From the NCBI GenBank assembly GCA_943370215.1, contig CALRQC020000026.1:1-64000 (forward strand): a DNA stretch of 64,000 nucleotides, read 5' to 3'. Positions 7,345 to 16,982 of this stretch are shown piece by piece; the first letter of the stretch is position 1, and each line of letters opens with the position of its first letter. The stretch comes from Niveispirillum sp943370215 (GTDB lineage: Bacteria; Pseudomonadota; Alphaproteobacteria; Azospirillales; Azospirillaceae). Below the pieces are notes generated by a model. It made no database searches. It saw only the letters and a list, made by a program, of their open reading frames with translations, and was not told where the DNA came from. Made by a program: the position numbers and the translations under genes.

Positions 7345-10300
7345 ATGGCAAAATTCTTCATCGACCGCCCGGTCTTCGCCTGGGTGCTCGCAATCATCGT
7401 CATGTTGGCGGGCGCGATTTCCATCATGCGCCTGCCAGTCGAACAATATCCGGCCATCGCGCCGGTAACCATTTCGGTTACCACCTCCTATCCCGGTGCT
7501 TCGGCGGAGACGCTGGAACGTACCGTGACCCAGGTTATCGAGCAGAATCTTAAGGGTATCGATAATCTGCGCTACATTTCCTCCACCAGCGACAGTTCTG
7601 GTGCTGTCTCCATCAACCTGACCTTCAATGCCGGTACCAATGGCGATATCGCCCAGGTGCAGGTGCAGAACAAGGTGCAGCCGGCGCTCGCCAGCTTGCC
7701 GTCAGAGGTGCAGCAGCGCGGCGTCGTCGTGGCCAAATCGTCGGCCAGCTTCCTGATGGTGGCAGCGTTTGTTTCCACGGACGGGCGGTTGAACGATGCC
7801 GATATTGGCGATTTTGTCGCCTCGCGCATCCAGGATCCGATCAGCCGCGTCAATGGTGTGGGCAGCATCCAGGTGTTCGGTGCCTCCTATGCCATGCGCA
7901 TCTGGCTGGACCCGAACAAGATGACCAGCTATGGCCTGACCGTGGCGGAGGTCTCCGCTGCCATCAAGGCGCAGAATGCCCAGGTCTCGGCCGGTCAGAT
8001 CGGTGGCACGCCCTCGCCCAAGGGCCAACAGCTCAACGCCACCATCACCGCCCAGACCCGCCTGCAGAAGCCGGAGGAATTCGGCGCCATTCTGGTGCGC
8101 ACCAACACGGATGGTTCTACCGTTCGCCTGCGTGACGTGGCGCATGTGGAGCTGGGTGCCGAAAGTGCGGATTTCATCTCCCGCTATAACCGGATGCCGG
8201 CTGCCGGCCTTGCCGTCAACCTCGCCACCGGTGCCAATGCGCTGGGCACGGCAGAGGCGGTGAAGGCAGAGATTGAAGCGTTGCGCCCGTCCTTCCCGGC
8301 CGGGGTGGATGTGGCCTATCCGTTCGAGACGACGCCCTTCGTCAAGCTCTCCATCCATGAGGTGGTGAAGACGCTGGGCGAAGCCGTGGTGCTGGTCTTC
8401 CTGGTGATGTACCTGTTCCTGCAGAGCTTCCGTGCCACCATCATCCCCACCATCGCGGTGCCGGTGGTGCTGTTGGGCACGTTCGGCATCCTGGCGGCGT
8501 TCGGTTTCACCATCAACACCCTCACCCTGTTCGGCGTGGTGCTGGCCATCGGCCTGCTGGTGGATGATGCCATCGTCGTGGTGGAAAATGTCGAACGCGT
8601 GATGGCGGAGGAGGGGCTTTCCGCCCGCGAAGCCACCCGCAAATCCATGGAGCAGATCACCGGCGCCCTGGTGGGTATCGCCATGGTGCTGTCGGCGGTG
8701 TTCGTGCCGATGGCCTTCTTCCCCGGCTCCACCGGCGTGATCTATCGCCAGTTCTCCATCACCATCGTCTCTGCCATGGCCTTGTCGGTGCTGGTGGCCA
8801 TCGTGCTGACCCCGGCAATGTGCGCCACCATCCTGAAAAGCCAGGCGCATCACGAACGCAAGGGCTTCTTCGGCTGGTTCAACCGGACCTTCGACCGCAG
8901 CAACCGCCGCTATGTTTCGGTCACTGACCGGCTGGTGAACCGGCCGGTGCGTTACCTGCTGTTGTTCGTGGGCATTGTGGGTGGCCTTGCCTTCCTGTTT
9001 AGCCGCCTACCCAGCTCCTTCCTGCCGGAAGAAGACCAGGGCATCATCTTCGCCCAGGTGATGACCCCCTCCGGCTCCACCCAGGAACGCACCCTGGAAG
9101 CCGTGAAGAAGGTGGAGGATTATCTGATTGGTCAGGAGGGCAAGTATATCAATGGCGTCTTCTCCATTGCCGGCTTCTCCTTCTCCGGTCAGGGCCAGAA
9201 TACCGCCATGGTGTTCGTGAACCTGAAGGACTGGAAGGAGCGTGGGAATAAGGAAGGTCGCGCCCAGGCCATCGCCATGCGCTCCATGGGCGCCTTCATG
9301 ATGACCATCAAGGATGCGTTGGCCTTTGCCTTCACGCCCCCGGCGGTGCTGGAACTGGGCAATGCCACCGGCTTTGACCTGCAATTGATCGACCAGGGCG
9401 GTGTTGGCCATGCCAAACTGCTTGAAGCCCGCAACATGTTCCTGGGCATGGCCGCCAAGAACCCGATTCTGGCCAATGTCCGCCCCAACGGCATGGAAGA
9501 TGCGGCCCAGTTGAAGGTTGATATCGACAAGGTGAAGGCCGCTGCCCTGGGGCTCAATCTCGCCGATGTCAACAGCACGCTCAGCAATATGTGGGGGTCG
9601 GCCTATATCGATGATTTCGTCGATCGGGGCCGCGTGAAGCGCGTCTATCTGCAGGCCGAAGCCCAGTTCCGCATGTTGCCGAAGGATCTTGATCTGCTGC
9701 ATGTTCGCAATGCGGCAGGGGAGATGGTGCCTTTCTCTGCCTTCGCCAAGGCTGACTGGGTCCATGGGCCGGTGCGTCTGGAGCGTTTCCAGGGTAACTC
9801 GGCGATGAACATCCAGGGCCAGCCGGCACCGGGCTATTCCTCGGGCGCCGCCATGGCGGCGGTGGAGGAGATTGTGGCCAAGCTGCCGCCGGGGATCGGG
9901 TTGGCCTGGACGGGCCTGTCTTACGAGGAACGTCTTTCCGGCTCGCAGGCCCCAGCGCTCTATGCCATCTCGCTGCTGGTCGTCTTCCTCTGCTTGGCAG
10001 CCCTCTATGAAAGCTGGGCCATCCCGGTATCGGTGATGCTGGTGGTGCCGTTGGGCGTGCTGGGGGCGGTGATCGCCGCCACCCTGACCGGTCTGCCCAA
10101 TGACATCTACTTCCAGGTCGGCCTGCTCACCACCATTGGTCTGTCGGCAAAGAACGCGATCCTGATCGTGGAGTTCGCCAAGGAATATTACGAGAAGGGG
10201 ATGGACCTGATCCCTGCTACGCTGGAGGCGGCGCGTCAGCGTCTGCGGCCGATCCTGATGACCTCGCTGGCCTTCGTGCTGGGTGTGACGCCGCTGGCCA

Positions 10301-10482
10301 TTGCCTCGGGCGCTGGCTCGGGCAGCCAGAATGCCATCGGTATCGGTGTGGTTGGCGGCATGATCTCCGCCACTATGCTGGCTATCTTCTTCGTGCCCAT
10401 CTTCTTCGTGGTGGTGGAGAAGCTGGTCCTTCGTTTGAACCGGTCGAAGCGGCAGGAAAACCCCGCCGTCCGGGAGGGCTGA
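7345..10482 (+). CDS. RND multidrug efflux pump, inner-membrane transporter (AcrB/MexB type, HAE1)
   Basis: Proton-driven trimeric exporter of 1045 residues, normal family length. The N-terminus MAKFFIDRPVFAWVLAI is classic for HAE1 pumps. The proton relay residues are present: Asp407 and Asp408 in LLVDDAIVVVENVER, and a Lys at residue 936 in GLSAKNAILIVEF. Two halves each carry a large periplasmic loop and about six membrane helices. Start ATG follows GGAGCG seven bases upstream, and the outer membrane factor begins four bases after the stop. Closest known systems are AcrAB-TolC and MexAB-OprM. Substrate range cannot be read from the sequence. Confidence 0.95.
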   Translation: MAKFFIDRPVFAWVLAIIVMLAGAISIMRLPVEQYPAIAPVTISVTTSYPGASAETLERTVTQVIEQNLKGIDNLRYISSTSDSSGAVSINLTFNAGTNGDIAQVQVQNKVQPALASLPSEVQQRGVVVAKSSASFLMVAAFVSTDGRLNDADIGDFVASRIQDPISRVNGVGSIQVFGASYAMRIWLDPNKMTSYGLTVAEVSAAIKAQNAQVSAGQIGGTPSPKGQQLNATITAQTRLQKPEEFGAILVRTNTDGSTVRLRDVAHVELGAESADFISRYNRMPAAGLAVNLATGANALGTAEAVKAEIEALRPSFPAGVDVAYPFETTPFVKLSIHEVVKTLGEAVVLVFLVMYLFLQSFRATIIPTIAVPVVLLGTFGILAAFGFTINTLTLFGVVLAIGLLVDDAIVVVENVERVMAEEGLSAREATRKSMEQITGALVGIAMVLSAVFVPMAFFPGSTGVIYRQFSITIVSAMALSVLVAIVLTPAMCATILKSQAHHERKGFFGWFNRTFDRSNRRYVSVTDRLVNRPVRYLLLFVGIVGGLAFLFSRLPSSFLPEEDQGIIFAQVMTPSGSTQERTLEAVKKVEDYLIGQEGKYINGVFSIAGFSFSGQGQNTAMVFVNLKDWKERGNKEGRAQAIAMRSMGAFMMTIKDALAFAFTPPAVLELGNATGFDLQLIDQGGVGHAKLLEARNMFLGMAAKNPILANVRPNGMEDAAQLKVDIDKVKAAALGLNLADVNSTLSNMWGSAYIDDFVDRGRVKRVYLQAEAQFRMLPKDLDLLHVRNAAGEMVPFSAFAKADWVHGPVRLERFQGNSAMNIQGQPAPGYSSGAAMAAVEEIVAKLPPGIGLAWTGLSYEERLSGSQAPALYAISLLVVFLCLAALYESWAIPVSVMLVVPLGVLGAVIAATLTGLPNDIYFQVGLLTTIGLSAKNAILIVEFAKEYYEKGMDLIPATLEAARQRLRPILMTSLAFVLGVTPLAIASGAGSGSQNAIGIGVVGGMISATMLAIFFVPIFFVVVEKLVLRLNRSKRQENPAVREG

Positions 10483-10486
10483 TCCG

Positions 10487-11926
10487 ATGAGAACCCATGC
10501 CAAACTTGCCCTCACCCTGCCTTTGACCCTCTGGCTGGCCGGGTGCAGCCTGGCACCGGAGACGGTGCGGCCGGAAACCGGCGTTGCCAGTGCCTGGCCG
10601 GCATCCGCCGGCCCGGTGATGGCGGCCGATCAGAAGGCCGCCGCCATCGCCTGGCAGGAATTCTTCCGCGATCCGGCCCTGAAGGGCCTGATCGAGCGGG
10701 CGTTGGCCAATAATGCCAACCTGGAAGAAGCCGTTGCGAATGTGGAACGAGCCCGTGCCCAGTACCGCATCAACCGTTCCGACCTGTTGCCGAAGCTGAA
10801 TGCCGGCGTGTCGGCCAGCCGGCAGGGTGTGCCGGCGGCCAGCTCCAGCAATGGCCGGTCCATGGTGACCGAACAGTACCAGGCCAATCTGGGCATCACC
10901 GCCTTTGAGCTGGATTTCTTCGGCCGGGTGCGCAACCTGTCCGATGCAGCCCTGCAGACCTTCCTGGCTACCGAACAGGCGCAGCGGGCGACCCAGCTTG
11001 CGCTGGTGGCGGAGGTAGCCAATGCCTGGCTGACCCTGCTGTCGGACAAGACCCTGCTGCGGCTGACGGAAGACACGCTGAAGGCCCAGCAGGAAAGCTA
11101 TGATCTGATCAAGATCGGCTTTGACCGGGGCGTGCGCACCCAGTTGGAACTGAGTCAGGCGCAGACGACGCTGGAAAGCGCACGGGCCAATCAGGCTCTC
11201 TATCGTCGGCAGGTGGATCAGGACATCAATGCCCTGACCGTGCTGGTCGGTGGCCCGGTGGATGCCGGGCAGGCCACGCTGGTTCCGGAAGACGGTACCT
11301 ATATGCTGCCCGACCTGCCAGGGGGGCTGCCGTCGGACCTGCTGGTGCATCGTCCAGACGTTTTGCAGGCGGAATATTCCTTGCGTGCCGCCAATGCCAA
11401 CATCGGTGCGGCACGTGCGGCCTTCTTCCCCAGCATCTCGCTGACCTCTTCCATCGGTACCGTTTCGGGCAGCTTGTCGAATCTTTTCGATAGCGGAACG
11501 AAGGCATGGAGCGTGGCTCCCGCTGCCACGCTGCCGATTTTCGACTTCGGGGCCAATGAAGCGAATCTGGGGGTGGCCAAGGCCAACCGCGATATCGTGG
11601 TGGCCCAGTATCGCCAGACCGTGCGCACCGCCTTTCAGGAGGTGGCCAATGGTCTGGCAGCACGCGGCACCCTGACGGAGCAGTTGCGGGCCCAGGAAGG
11701 GCTGGTAGCGGCGACGCAAACCAGCTTCGACCTGTCCCGGGCCCGCTATGAACGCGGGGTGGATGATTATCTGACGGTACTGGATAGCCAGCGTGCGCTC
11801 TATGCTGCCCAGCAGAATCTGATCTCCGTGCGGCTGCAGCGCCTGTCCAATCTGGTGACGCTTTACAAGGCGCTGGGGGGCGGCACGTTGGCCGGTGGGA
11901 CGGCCACGGTCGATGCCACGCCGTGA
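10487..11926 (+). CDS. RND efflux outer-membrane factor lipoprotein (NodT/OprM type)
   Basis: Outer membrane channel that completes the tripartite pump. The 479-residue protein begins with a lipoprotein signal (lipobox LAGC, Cys20). It contains the repeated OEP domain, for example WQEFFRDPALKGLIERAL at residues about 57-74 and the second-half repeat PADVLQAEYSLRAANANIG-like stretch (VHRPDVLQAEYSL near residue 285). The C-terminal part has the typical YERGVDDYLTVLDSQRALYAAQQNL. Ribosome site GGAGGG precedes it at 10475-10480. Its stop TGA overlaps the GTG start of the TetR regulator. Confidence 0.93.
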   Translation: MRTHAKLALTLPLTLWLAGCSLAPETVRPETGVASAWPASAGPVMAADQKAAAIAWQEFFRDPALKGLIERALANNANLEEAVANVERARAQYRINRSDLLPKLNAGVSASRQGVPAASSSNGRSMVTEQYQANLGITAFELDFFGRVRNLSDAALQTFLATEQAQRATQLALVAEVANAWLTLLSDKTLLRLTEDTLKAQQESYDLIKIGFDRGVRTQLELSQAQTTLESARANQALYRRQVDQDINALTVLVGGPVDAGQATLVPEDGTYMLPDLPGGLPSDLLVHRPDVLQAEYSLRAANANIGAARAAFFPSISLTSSIGTVSGSLSNLFDSGTKAWSVAPAATLPIFDFGANEANLGVAKANRDIVVAQYRQTVRTAFQEVANGLAARGTLTEQLRAQEGLVAATQTSFDLSRARYERGVDDYLTVLDSQRALYAAQQNLISVRLQRLSNLVTLYKALGGGTLAGGTATVDATP

Positions 11927-12600
11927 GCGAGCTGAAGTCCGCGATCCCCCCGGCTGGGCGTCGTCCCAGCCGGGGGGAGAAGCGCCGTCGGGCAATACTG
12001 GACGCGGCCAGTATCGTTTTCCTGCAAAAGGGCTATGAGAAGGCGAGTCTCAGTGAGATTCTCACCCTCTCAGGCGGATCGCGCGCCACCATTTACCAAC
12101 TGTTCGGCAACAAGGATGGCCTGTTGGAGGCCATGCTGGTGGAATGCTGTCAGGCGGTGCTGGCTCCGCTGTCGGCTGATGCTGTCCGCTCCCGCCCGCC
12201 GGAGGAGGTGCTGCGGGAAATGGCGGTACGATCCGTGGATGTGCTGCTGTCACCGGCCAATCTGGCTCTGACGCGTGTGGTATTGGCAGAGGGCCGCAAA
12301 TTTCCCCACCTTACCCGGGTTTTCCATGAGCAGGGCTTTGTGGAGGGCAACCTGATGCTAGGTGCCTATCTGTCGGATATTTCCCGTGGCGGCGCCTATC
12401 ACATTCCCGATCCGGAACGATATGCCCGCATCTTCTTCAGCATGGCCTGGGGGGATGCCATGTTCCGGTTGGCAGCCGATATGCCCGATCCGCCCACGCG
12501 GGAAGAGGTGCTGGGCGATGTCGAGGTGGCGGTACGCATTTTCCTGGAAGGTATCCGGGCGGACGGCACGGCCTTGCCGGCTGTTTCAAAGGGCCTGTAA
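11923..12600 (+). CDS. TetR/AcrR-family transcriptional regulator of the efflux operon
   Basis: DNA-binding repressor of 225 residues. The N-terminal TetR helix-turn-helix is at residues about 23-73, with ASLSEILTLSGGSRATIYQLF as recognition part, followed by the usual GNKDGLLEAML. The C-terminal ligand-binding domain carries RVVLAEGRKFPHLTRVFHEQG, similar to AefR/AcrR-type proteins of pump operons. It starts with GTG at 11923 that overlaps the outer membrane factor stop (GTGA), so it is made from the same message. This implies feedback: the pump operon would be derepressed together with its repressor when a substrate binds. The likely site is the palindrome at 5970-5985. Confidence 0.9.
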   Translation: MSELKSAIPPAGRRPSRGEKRRRAILDAASIVFLQKGYEKASLSEILTLSGGSRATIYQLFGNKDGLLEAMLVECCQAVLAPLSADAVRSRPPEEVLREMAVRSVDVLLSPANLALTRVVLAEGRKFPHLTRVFHEQGFVEGNLMLGAYLSDISRGGAYHIPDPERYARIFFSMAWGDAMFRLAADMPDPPTREEVLGDVEVAVRIFLEGIRADGTALPAVSKGL

Positions 12601-12607
12601 AGCTGGT

Positions 12608-12638
12608 CTCTGCCCGGCGTCGCCACCACCGGGCAGAG
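12608..12638 (+). terminator. Terminator-like hairpin after efflux operon
   Basis: Perfect 10-bp stem (CTCTGCCCGG with CCGGGCAGAG) and an 11-base loop, eight bases after the TetR stop. No strong T-run follows, so termination may need Rho or be partial. Confidence 0.6.
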
Positions 12639-12654
12639 CTGATTCGCATCTCTG

Positions 12655-12669
12655 TGTTGCAACGCAACA
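12655..12669. promoter_or_regulatory. Short palindrome TGTTGC-AAC-GCAACA
   Basis: Perfect 6-bp arms with a 3-base spacer. A related palindrome TGCAAC-G-GTTGCA lies about 40 bases downstream, so this could be a pair of protein-binding sites. No regulator can be named. Confidence 0.35.
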
Positions 12670-12858
12670 GGTCATTCTGCGACGTTGCTGATATCCGGTC
12701 GATGCAATGCAACGGTTGCAGTGATGCCCCGGGGGTAAATCATGGCTCAACCCATCTACGCTACATCAGAGATAAGTCAAAAGTCGTGAACAAGCCCGGA
12801 TTTAGGCTATTCCCTCACCGGAATGGCTTATGTCCTCGAAGCAGAAGGGGGATGGTTT

Positions 12859-12879
12859 TGTTCCAACCGGGTTGGAACA
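12859..12879. promoter_or_regulatory. Palindrome TGTTCCAAC-CGG-GTTGGAACA
   Basis: Perfect 9-bp arms with a 3-base spacer, about 280 bases before the glycosyl-phosphate transferase start. The length and symmetry fit a dimeric regulator site better than a terminator because no T-run follows. The regulator is unknown. Confidence 0.45.
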
Positions 12880-13137
12880 TGCCCAGGAAGTTGTATCTTT
12901 CAAACTCCGCTTTTAATGCAGACGAACCTTGAGCTAATGTCTTCACCAGAAGCGGTGGCTTGTGGTAAAGCAGGCTTGCTTCGGCACTGCGGAACGAAGG
13001 GGCGGACCGCGGATAAACGGTAAAGTCGTTCTCCCGATTGGGGGACTTGGCGGCGCTTGGGCAGATTTGCACAAGTGACGGCGGGATTCTTCGGTCGGCG
13101 GGGGACAATTCGTAAACCCGCGCAAAAGGTGGGCAAA

Positions 13138-14172
13138 TTGAATTATGCGATAGCAGTTGTCTTGCAGGTCGCCCTGTCTGCCCTGATCTGCCTCAAGGCC
13201 CCCCAAATCGGTACGTTGCTGGGGGTGATGGACAAGCCTGATACGTTCCGCAAGTTGCACCGGGGTGCTGTTCCGCTGATCGGCGGTCTGGCCATCCTGC
13301 TGCCTGCGGCTTTCATCGGGGTTGGCCTCTCCGCGATGGCCGGTGAATGGTCTCACTGGGTGATTGTGCCGACCGCCACGGTCCTGTTCATCATGGGAAT
13401 GATGGATGACCGGGCTCATCTCCCCCCGGCGATCCGTCTGTCGGTGTCGCTGGTCATGTTTTCGCTTGCGGTGATACTGTCACCGCATCTGGCGATTGAG
13501 ACGTTGAATTTCGGTGAAAATACACTGGTGACCATGGCGCCGGTGGTGGGGGCCGTGCTGACAATCGTCAGTCTGGTCGGTTTCCAGTACGCCTTCAATA
13601 TGAGTGATGGCGCCAATGGGGTTGCCAGTGGCGCCGCCATGATCTGGGCCTTGTTCTTCTTCTTCACTGGTACCGGGGTACTGGCCTGGCTGTCGTTGCT
13701 GTTGTTCTTCGGCGGCTCGGTTTTCCTGTACTTCAATATGCGCAGCCGCATATTCCTGGGTGACAGCGGTGCCTATGGCATCTCTGCGGTGATTGGTCTG
13801 TTGGGGCTGGCGATCGTCAGCCAACCAGGCAGCAGCCTGACCAATATGCAATTGATGGGGCTGTTTCTGCTGCCGGTGCTGGATTGCCTGCGCCTGATCG
13901 TCTCCCGTACGCGGGCTGGGCGCGCGCCGTTCTCTCCGGATCGCGAACATTTGCACCATTATCTGCTGCGCTGGTTGGTGTCGCCAATCCGCACGGCCGT
14001 CGTTTATTGGCTGATGGTGGGTGTGCCCAACTTGTTGGGCATGTTGGTTGGTGGTCCGGCGGGCTTCATGCTGACCCTTGGCCTGACCTTGATGATTTAT
14101 CGTGCTGTCATTGCACGTACCGCTCTGGTGCCGGCGTCAACCCCGGCGGCAATCAGCGGGGAGGCCCGATAA
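13138..14172 (+). CDS. Undecaprenyl-phosphate GlcNAc-1-phosphate transferase, WecA-like (MraY/WecA superfamily)
   Basis: Integral membrane enzyme that transfers a sugar-1-phosphate from a UDP-sugar to undecaprenyl phosphate, the first lipid-linked step of O-antigen, exopolysaccharide or related glycan synthesis. About ten hydrophobic segments are visible. Family motifs are present in order: DKPDTFRKLHRGAVPLIGG, the Mg-binding MMDD, NMSDGANGVASG, FLGDSGAYG, and the cytosolic DREHLHHYL (HxHH-type) loop. The start is uncertain: I prefer TTG at 13138 just after an AAGGTGGG ribosome-like site. GTG at 13129 and TTG at 13057 are in-frame alternatives; the latter adds an Arg-rich stretch. It stands alone, with no other glycan gene beside it. 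UDP-GlcNAc as substrate is inferred from family. Confidence 0.85.
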   Translation: MNYAIAVVLQVALSALICLKAPQIGTLLGVMDKPDTFRKLHRGAVPLIGGLAILLPAAFIGVGLSAMAGEWSHWVIVPTATVLFIMGMMDDRAHLPPAIRLSVSLVMFSLAVILSPHLAIETLNFGENTLVTMAPVVGAVLTIVSLVGFQYAFNMSDGANGVASGAAMIWALFFFFTGTGVLAWLSLLLFFGGSVFLYFNMRSRIFLGDSGAYGISAVIGLLGLAIVSQPGSSLTNMQLMGLFLLPVLDCLRLIVSRTRAGRAPFSPDREHLHHYLLRWLVSPIRTAVVYWLMVGVPNLLGMLVGGPAGFMLTLGLTLMIYRAVIARTALVPASTPAAISGEAR

Positions 14173-14232
14173 GCCGATCAGGCGGATCGCGATGCGCTCA
14201 TCGGGGTATCGACCTATCTGATCTATCGCAAA

Positions 14233-14268
14233 GCAAAGGGCCGGGGCAGCAGCGCCCCGGCCCTTTGC
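14233..14268. terminator. Strong terminator hairpin
   Basis: Perfect 15-bp stem (14233-14247 with 14254-14268) and a 6-base loop AGCAGC, GC-rich core with A and T at the ends, lying 60 bases after the transferase stop. Likely ends that transcript and may also serve the convergent side. Confidence 0.75.
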
Positions 14269-14314
14269 CATTTCTGTCGCCTCTCCGTCGGTCCCTGCCC
14301 TGATCTGGTCTTAG

Positions 14315-14348
14315 AGCCGGGTGCGTTTAAACGGAAACGCACCCGGCT
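14315..14348. repeat. 14-bp hairpin of a possible dispersed intergenic palindromic element
   Basis: Perfect 14-bp stem (AGCCGGGTGCGTTT with its complement) around AAACGG, followed by a second imperfect inverted repeat ending CGATCCGCTCTAG near 14415. I have the impression of similar elements between genes in many alphaproteobacteria, but no second copy was noticed in this window, so the repeat status is inference. Confidence 0.4.
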
Positions 14349-14481
14349 TTAAGTCCTTGTTCAGCGAGCGGATTCACGCTCCAAAGCGATCCCGCTTTTC
14401 CGCGATCCGCTCTAGCAGGGGCCGACAACTGCCAAAGGGGGAGAGAGAGCCTCATCCAGAACGTCCGGCACCCGTCAGGTT

Positions 14482-16013
14482 TCATCCTGGGCGGGCCAAG
14501 CGGGGCGGTTGGGTCAGCAGGGCGGCCGTGGCAAGGCCGATTGCGAGCAGCAGCAGGGGGACGGTCCAGAACGGGTTGCCCCAGACAGCCAAGGCGGCCA
14601 CACCGTAGAGGGCAATGGCCAGCAGCAGCTCTGCCACCAGAACCAAATAATTGCCTTGATAGCGTTTCTGGAAAGCTTTGCGTCCGCCTTCCACCGGCGC
14701 TTGGCGCATATCCAGCAGCAAGAACAGCAGGATGGCCAAAACCCCCGTCAACCAGATACCCACTGCTGCTGCCCCGTGGGCCGTCAGCAAATAGAGGGTG
14801 ACGGCGCTGAGAATGGCCAGTGAGGGCAGGCCGGCAGCCAGGAGCTGATCAAATAACAGCCGCATCCGTGGCACCGGGGCTGTGATGAGCAGATCTGGTG
14901 CATCCTCCGCCACCACGGCCAACCAGACCAGGGCGCCGGCGAACAGGCCCAAGGTGGGGGCAATCACCAGCCATCCCATATTCAATGACGTGCCCGCCAT
15001 CGTGGTGATGGTCTTTTGATGGAGGGAAAGGCCCATGGGCACGATCATCAGCCCGATGGAAAGAACCTGGGTCAACAGGGCCGGGTCACGCCAGATCAGC
15101 CGCCATTCCTTCAACAATACGGACCAGGTGCGGCTCCGCACGCGTAGACCCATTGGCCGGTCCTTGCGGCGGCGGGGGGTGACATCCGTCGCCCCTGCAC
15201 TGGCCGCCAGCCGCAAAAAGGCCGGCCCGCTGAACCAGCAAATGGCGGCAAAGCCGCCGATACCGACGAGCAGCAGGATGGCAAGCGGGATCGGCTCCCC
15301 TGCTATCGCCGCCCCCAGCCAGCGCGTGGCAGCCGCAATCGGCGTATCGGCCAGCATCAAGGCGGTCTCCATGCCGGCGCGGGCACGCTCCCCGGTGCCC
15401 TTGCCATTCATGTTCGTCATCTGCCAAGCCAGCGCCCCGCCGATACCGACAATGCCGGCTGTCACCTGCGATACCGTTCTGGCCCGCCGCGGTCCCAGTA
15501 TGCGCACCAGCCAGAGCAGCAGCAGGAAGGAAAGCGACAGGGTGATCAAGCTAAGGGTGGGTAAGGTCAGATAGCCCACCAGCCAGCGCGGTGTAATAAT
15601 GATGGCCCCGCCATTGATGAAGGGGCCGGTGAAAATCAGGACGCCGGCCGAGAGCGCAATCAATGTCCCCATCAGGCGCACCGGTAGAATGACGCGCGGG
15701 GAGAGGGGGGAGGAGAGCAGCAGGTCGTAATCCCCGCGCGTGTAGAGCCCATTCGCCAGCAATTGCAGGGCGATGGCGATGTTCATCGCCACCATGAACA
15801 GGCCGGTTCCGCCCAGCACCAGATGGAGCGCCGGTTTCGGCAGGTCCATCTTGGCGAAACCGAAGGCGGAGACGATGCCGAGCCCCTGCAGCACCAGCAG
15901 CAGCACAATGGAACTGGCGATCATCCAGGCCCCGTTCTGCTTGGTGCGGAAGGAAAGACGCAATTCGTGACGTAGCAGCCAGGGCAAGGAACCGGGGCGC
16001 AGTGTTGGCAGCA

Positions 16014-16014
<1 letters not shown>
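14482..16014 (-). CDS. ABC transporter permease
   Basis: Membrane protein of 510 residues with about 12 hydrophobic segments in two groups, separated by a charged cytosolic stretch (residues about 268-300, TPRRRKDRPMGLRVRSRTW). The second half opens with VLLKEWRLIWRDPALL, a form often seen at the start of ABC-2 type permease halves, so this looks like two permease halves in one chain. Its ATG overlaps the stop of the upstream ATPase gene by one base (TGATG), so the two form a coupled exporter pair. Substrate is unknown. Related two-gene systems include Cu-processing (NosFY-like), antibiotic and lipid exporters. Confidence 0.8.
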
Positions 16015-16772
<758 letters not shown>

Positions 16773-16879
16773 GACTGCAACCCATGTGGTGTAAGGCGAC
16801 GTTGGATGGTAGCCAAAACACTATCTCGGTACAGCATAATTCACCAGGACGCCCCGCTTCGCCATGCCGACAAAAGAAA

Positions 16880-16906
16880 ACCGCCGCCGGGCGGCCCGGC
16901 GGCGGT
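16880..16906 (-). terminator. Terminator for the cyclophilin operon
   Basis: Perfect 12-bp GC-rich stem (16880-16891 with 16895-16906), 3-base loop, followed on the minus strand by TTTTCTTTTG. This is a canonical Rho-independent form located after the leftward cyclophilin gene. Confidence 0.8.
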
Positions 16907-16929
16907 GGTTCTGTCTGATCATGCCAGTG

Positions 16930-16961
16930 CCGGTAAATTCCAACTCTTTGGAATTTACCGG
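16930..16961. terminator. Second, AT-cored perfect hairpin beside the cyclophilin stop
   Basis: Perfect 14-bp stem (16930-16943 with 16948-16961), loop CTCT, ending 21 bases from the cyclophilin stop. It stands in tandem with the GC-rich terminator. It could be a 3' stabilising stem or a second terminator element; on the plus strand TTTCT follows. Confidence 0.6.
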
Positions 16962-16982
16962 TTTCTGGGGATTGGCCGCAGA

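Larger units (their letters stand above)
12601..13137. other. Long non-coding upstream region with several palindromes
   Basis: About 540 bases with no convincing gene: the short frames here have no ribosome site, family motif or codon bias. It contains a terminator for the efflux operon (12608-12638), two TGTTGC/TGCAAC-type palindromes (12655-12669 and about 12707-12719), and a longer palindrome at 12859-12879. The length and number of palindromes suggest regulated expression of the downstream glycosyl-phosphate transferase. Confidence 0.55.
14173..14481. other. Convergent intergenic region with stacked hairpins
   Basis: No gene seen. It contains a strong terminator (14233-14268), a second 14-bp hairpin (14315-14348) and a loose inverted repeat GAGCGGAT/ATCCGCTC (about 14375-14413). 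It separates the transferase from the convergent ABC permease gene. Confidence 0.6.

Noticed and set aside
6142..11926. The RND operon's channel as a shared exit for the giant LEPR-XLL protein
   Set aside because: The export cluster has its own TolC-type channel, so the NodT-type lipoprotein channel is most simply assigned to the pump alone.
12654..13023. Short frames in the region before the WecA-like gene (for example 12654-12932 and 12823-13023)
   Set aside because: No ribosome site, no family motif and atypical composition. The region is better explained as control DNA with palindromes.
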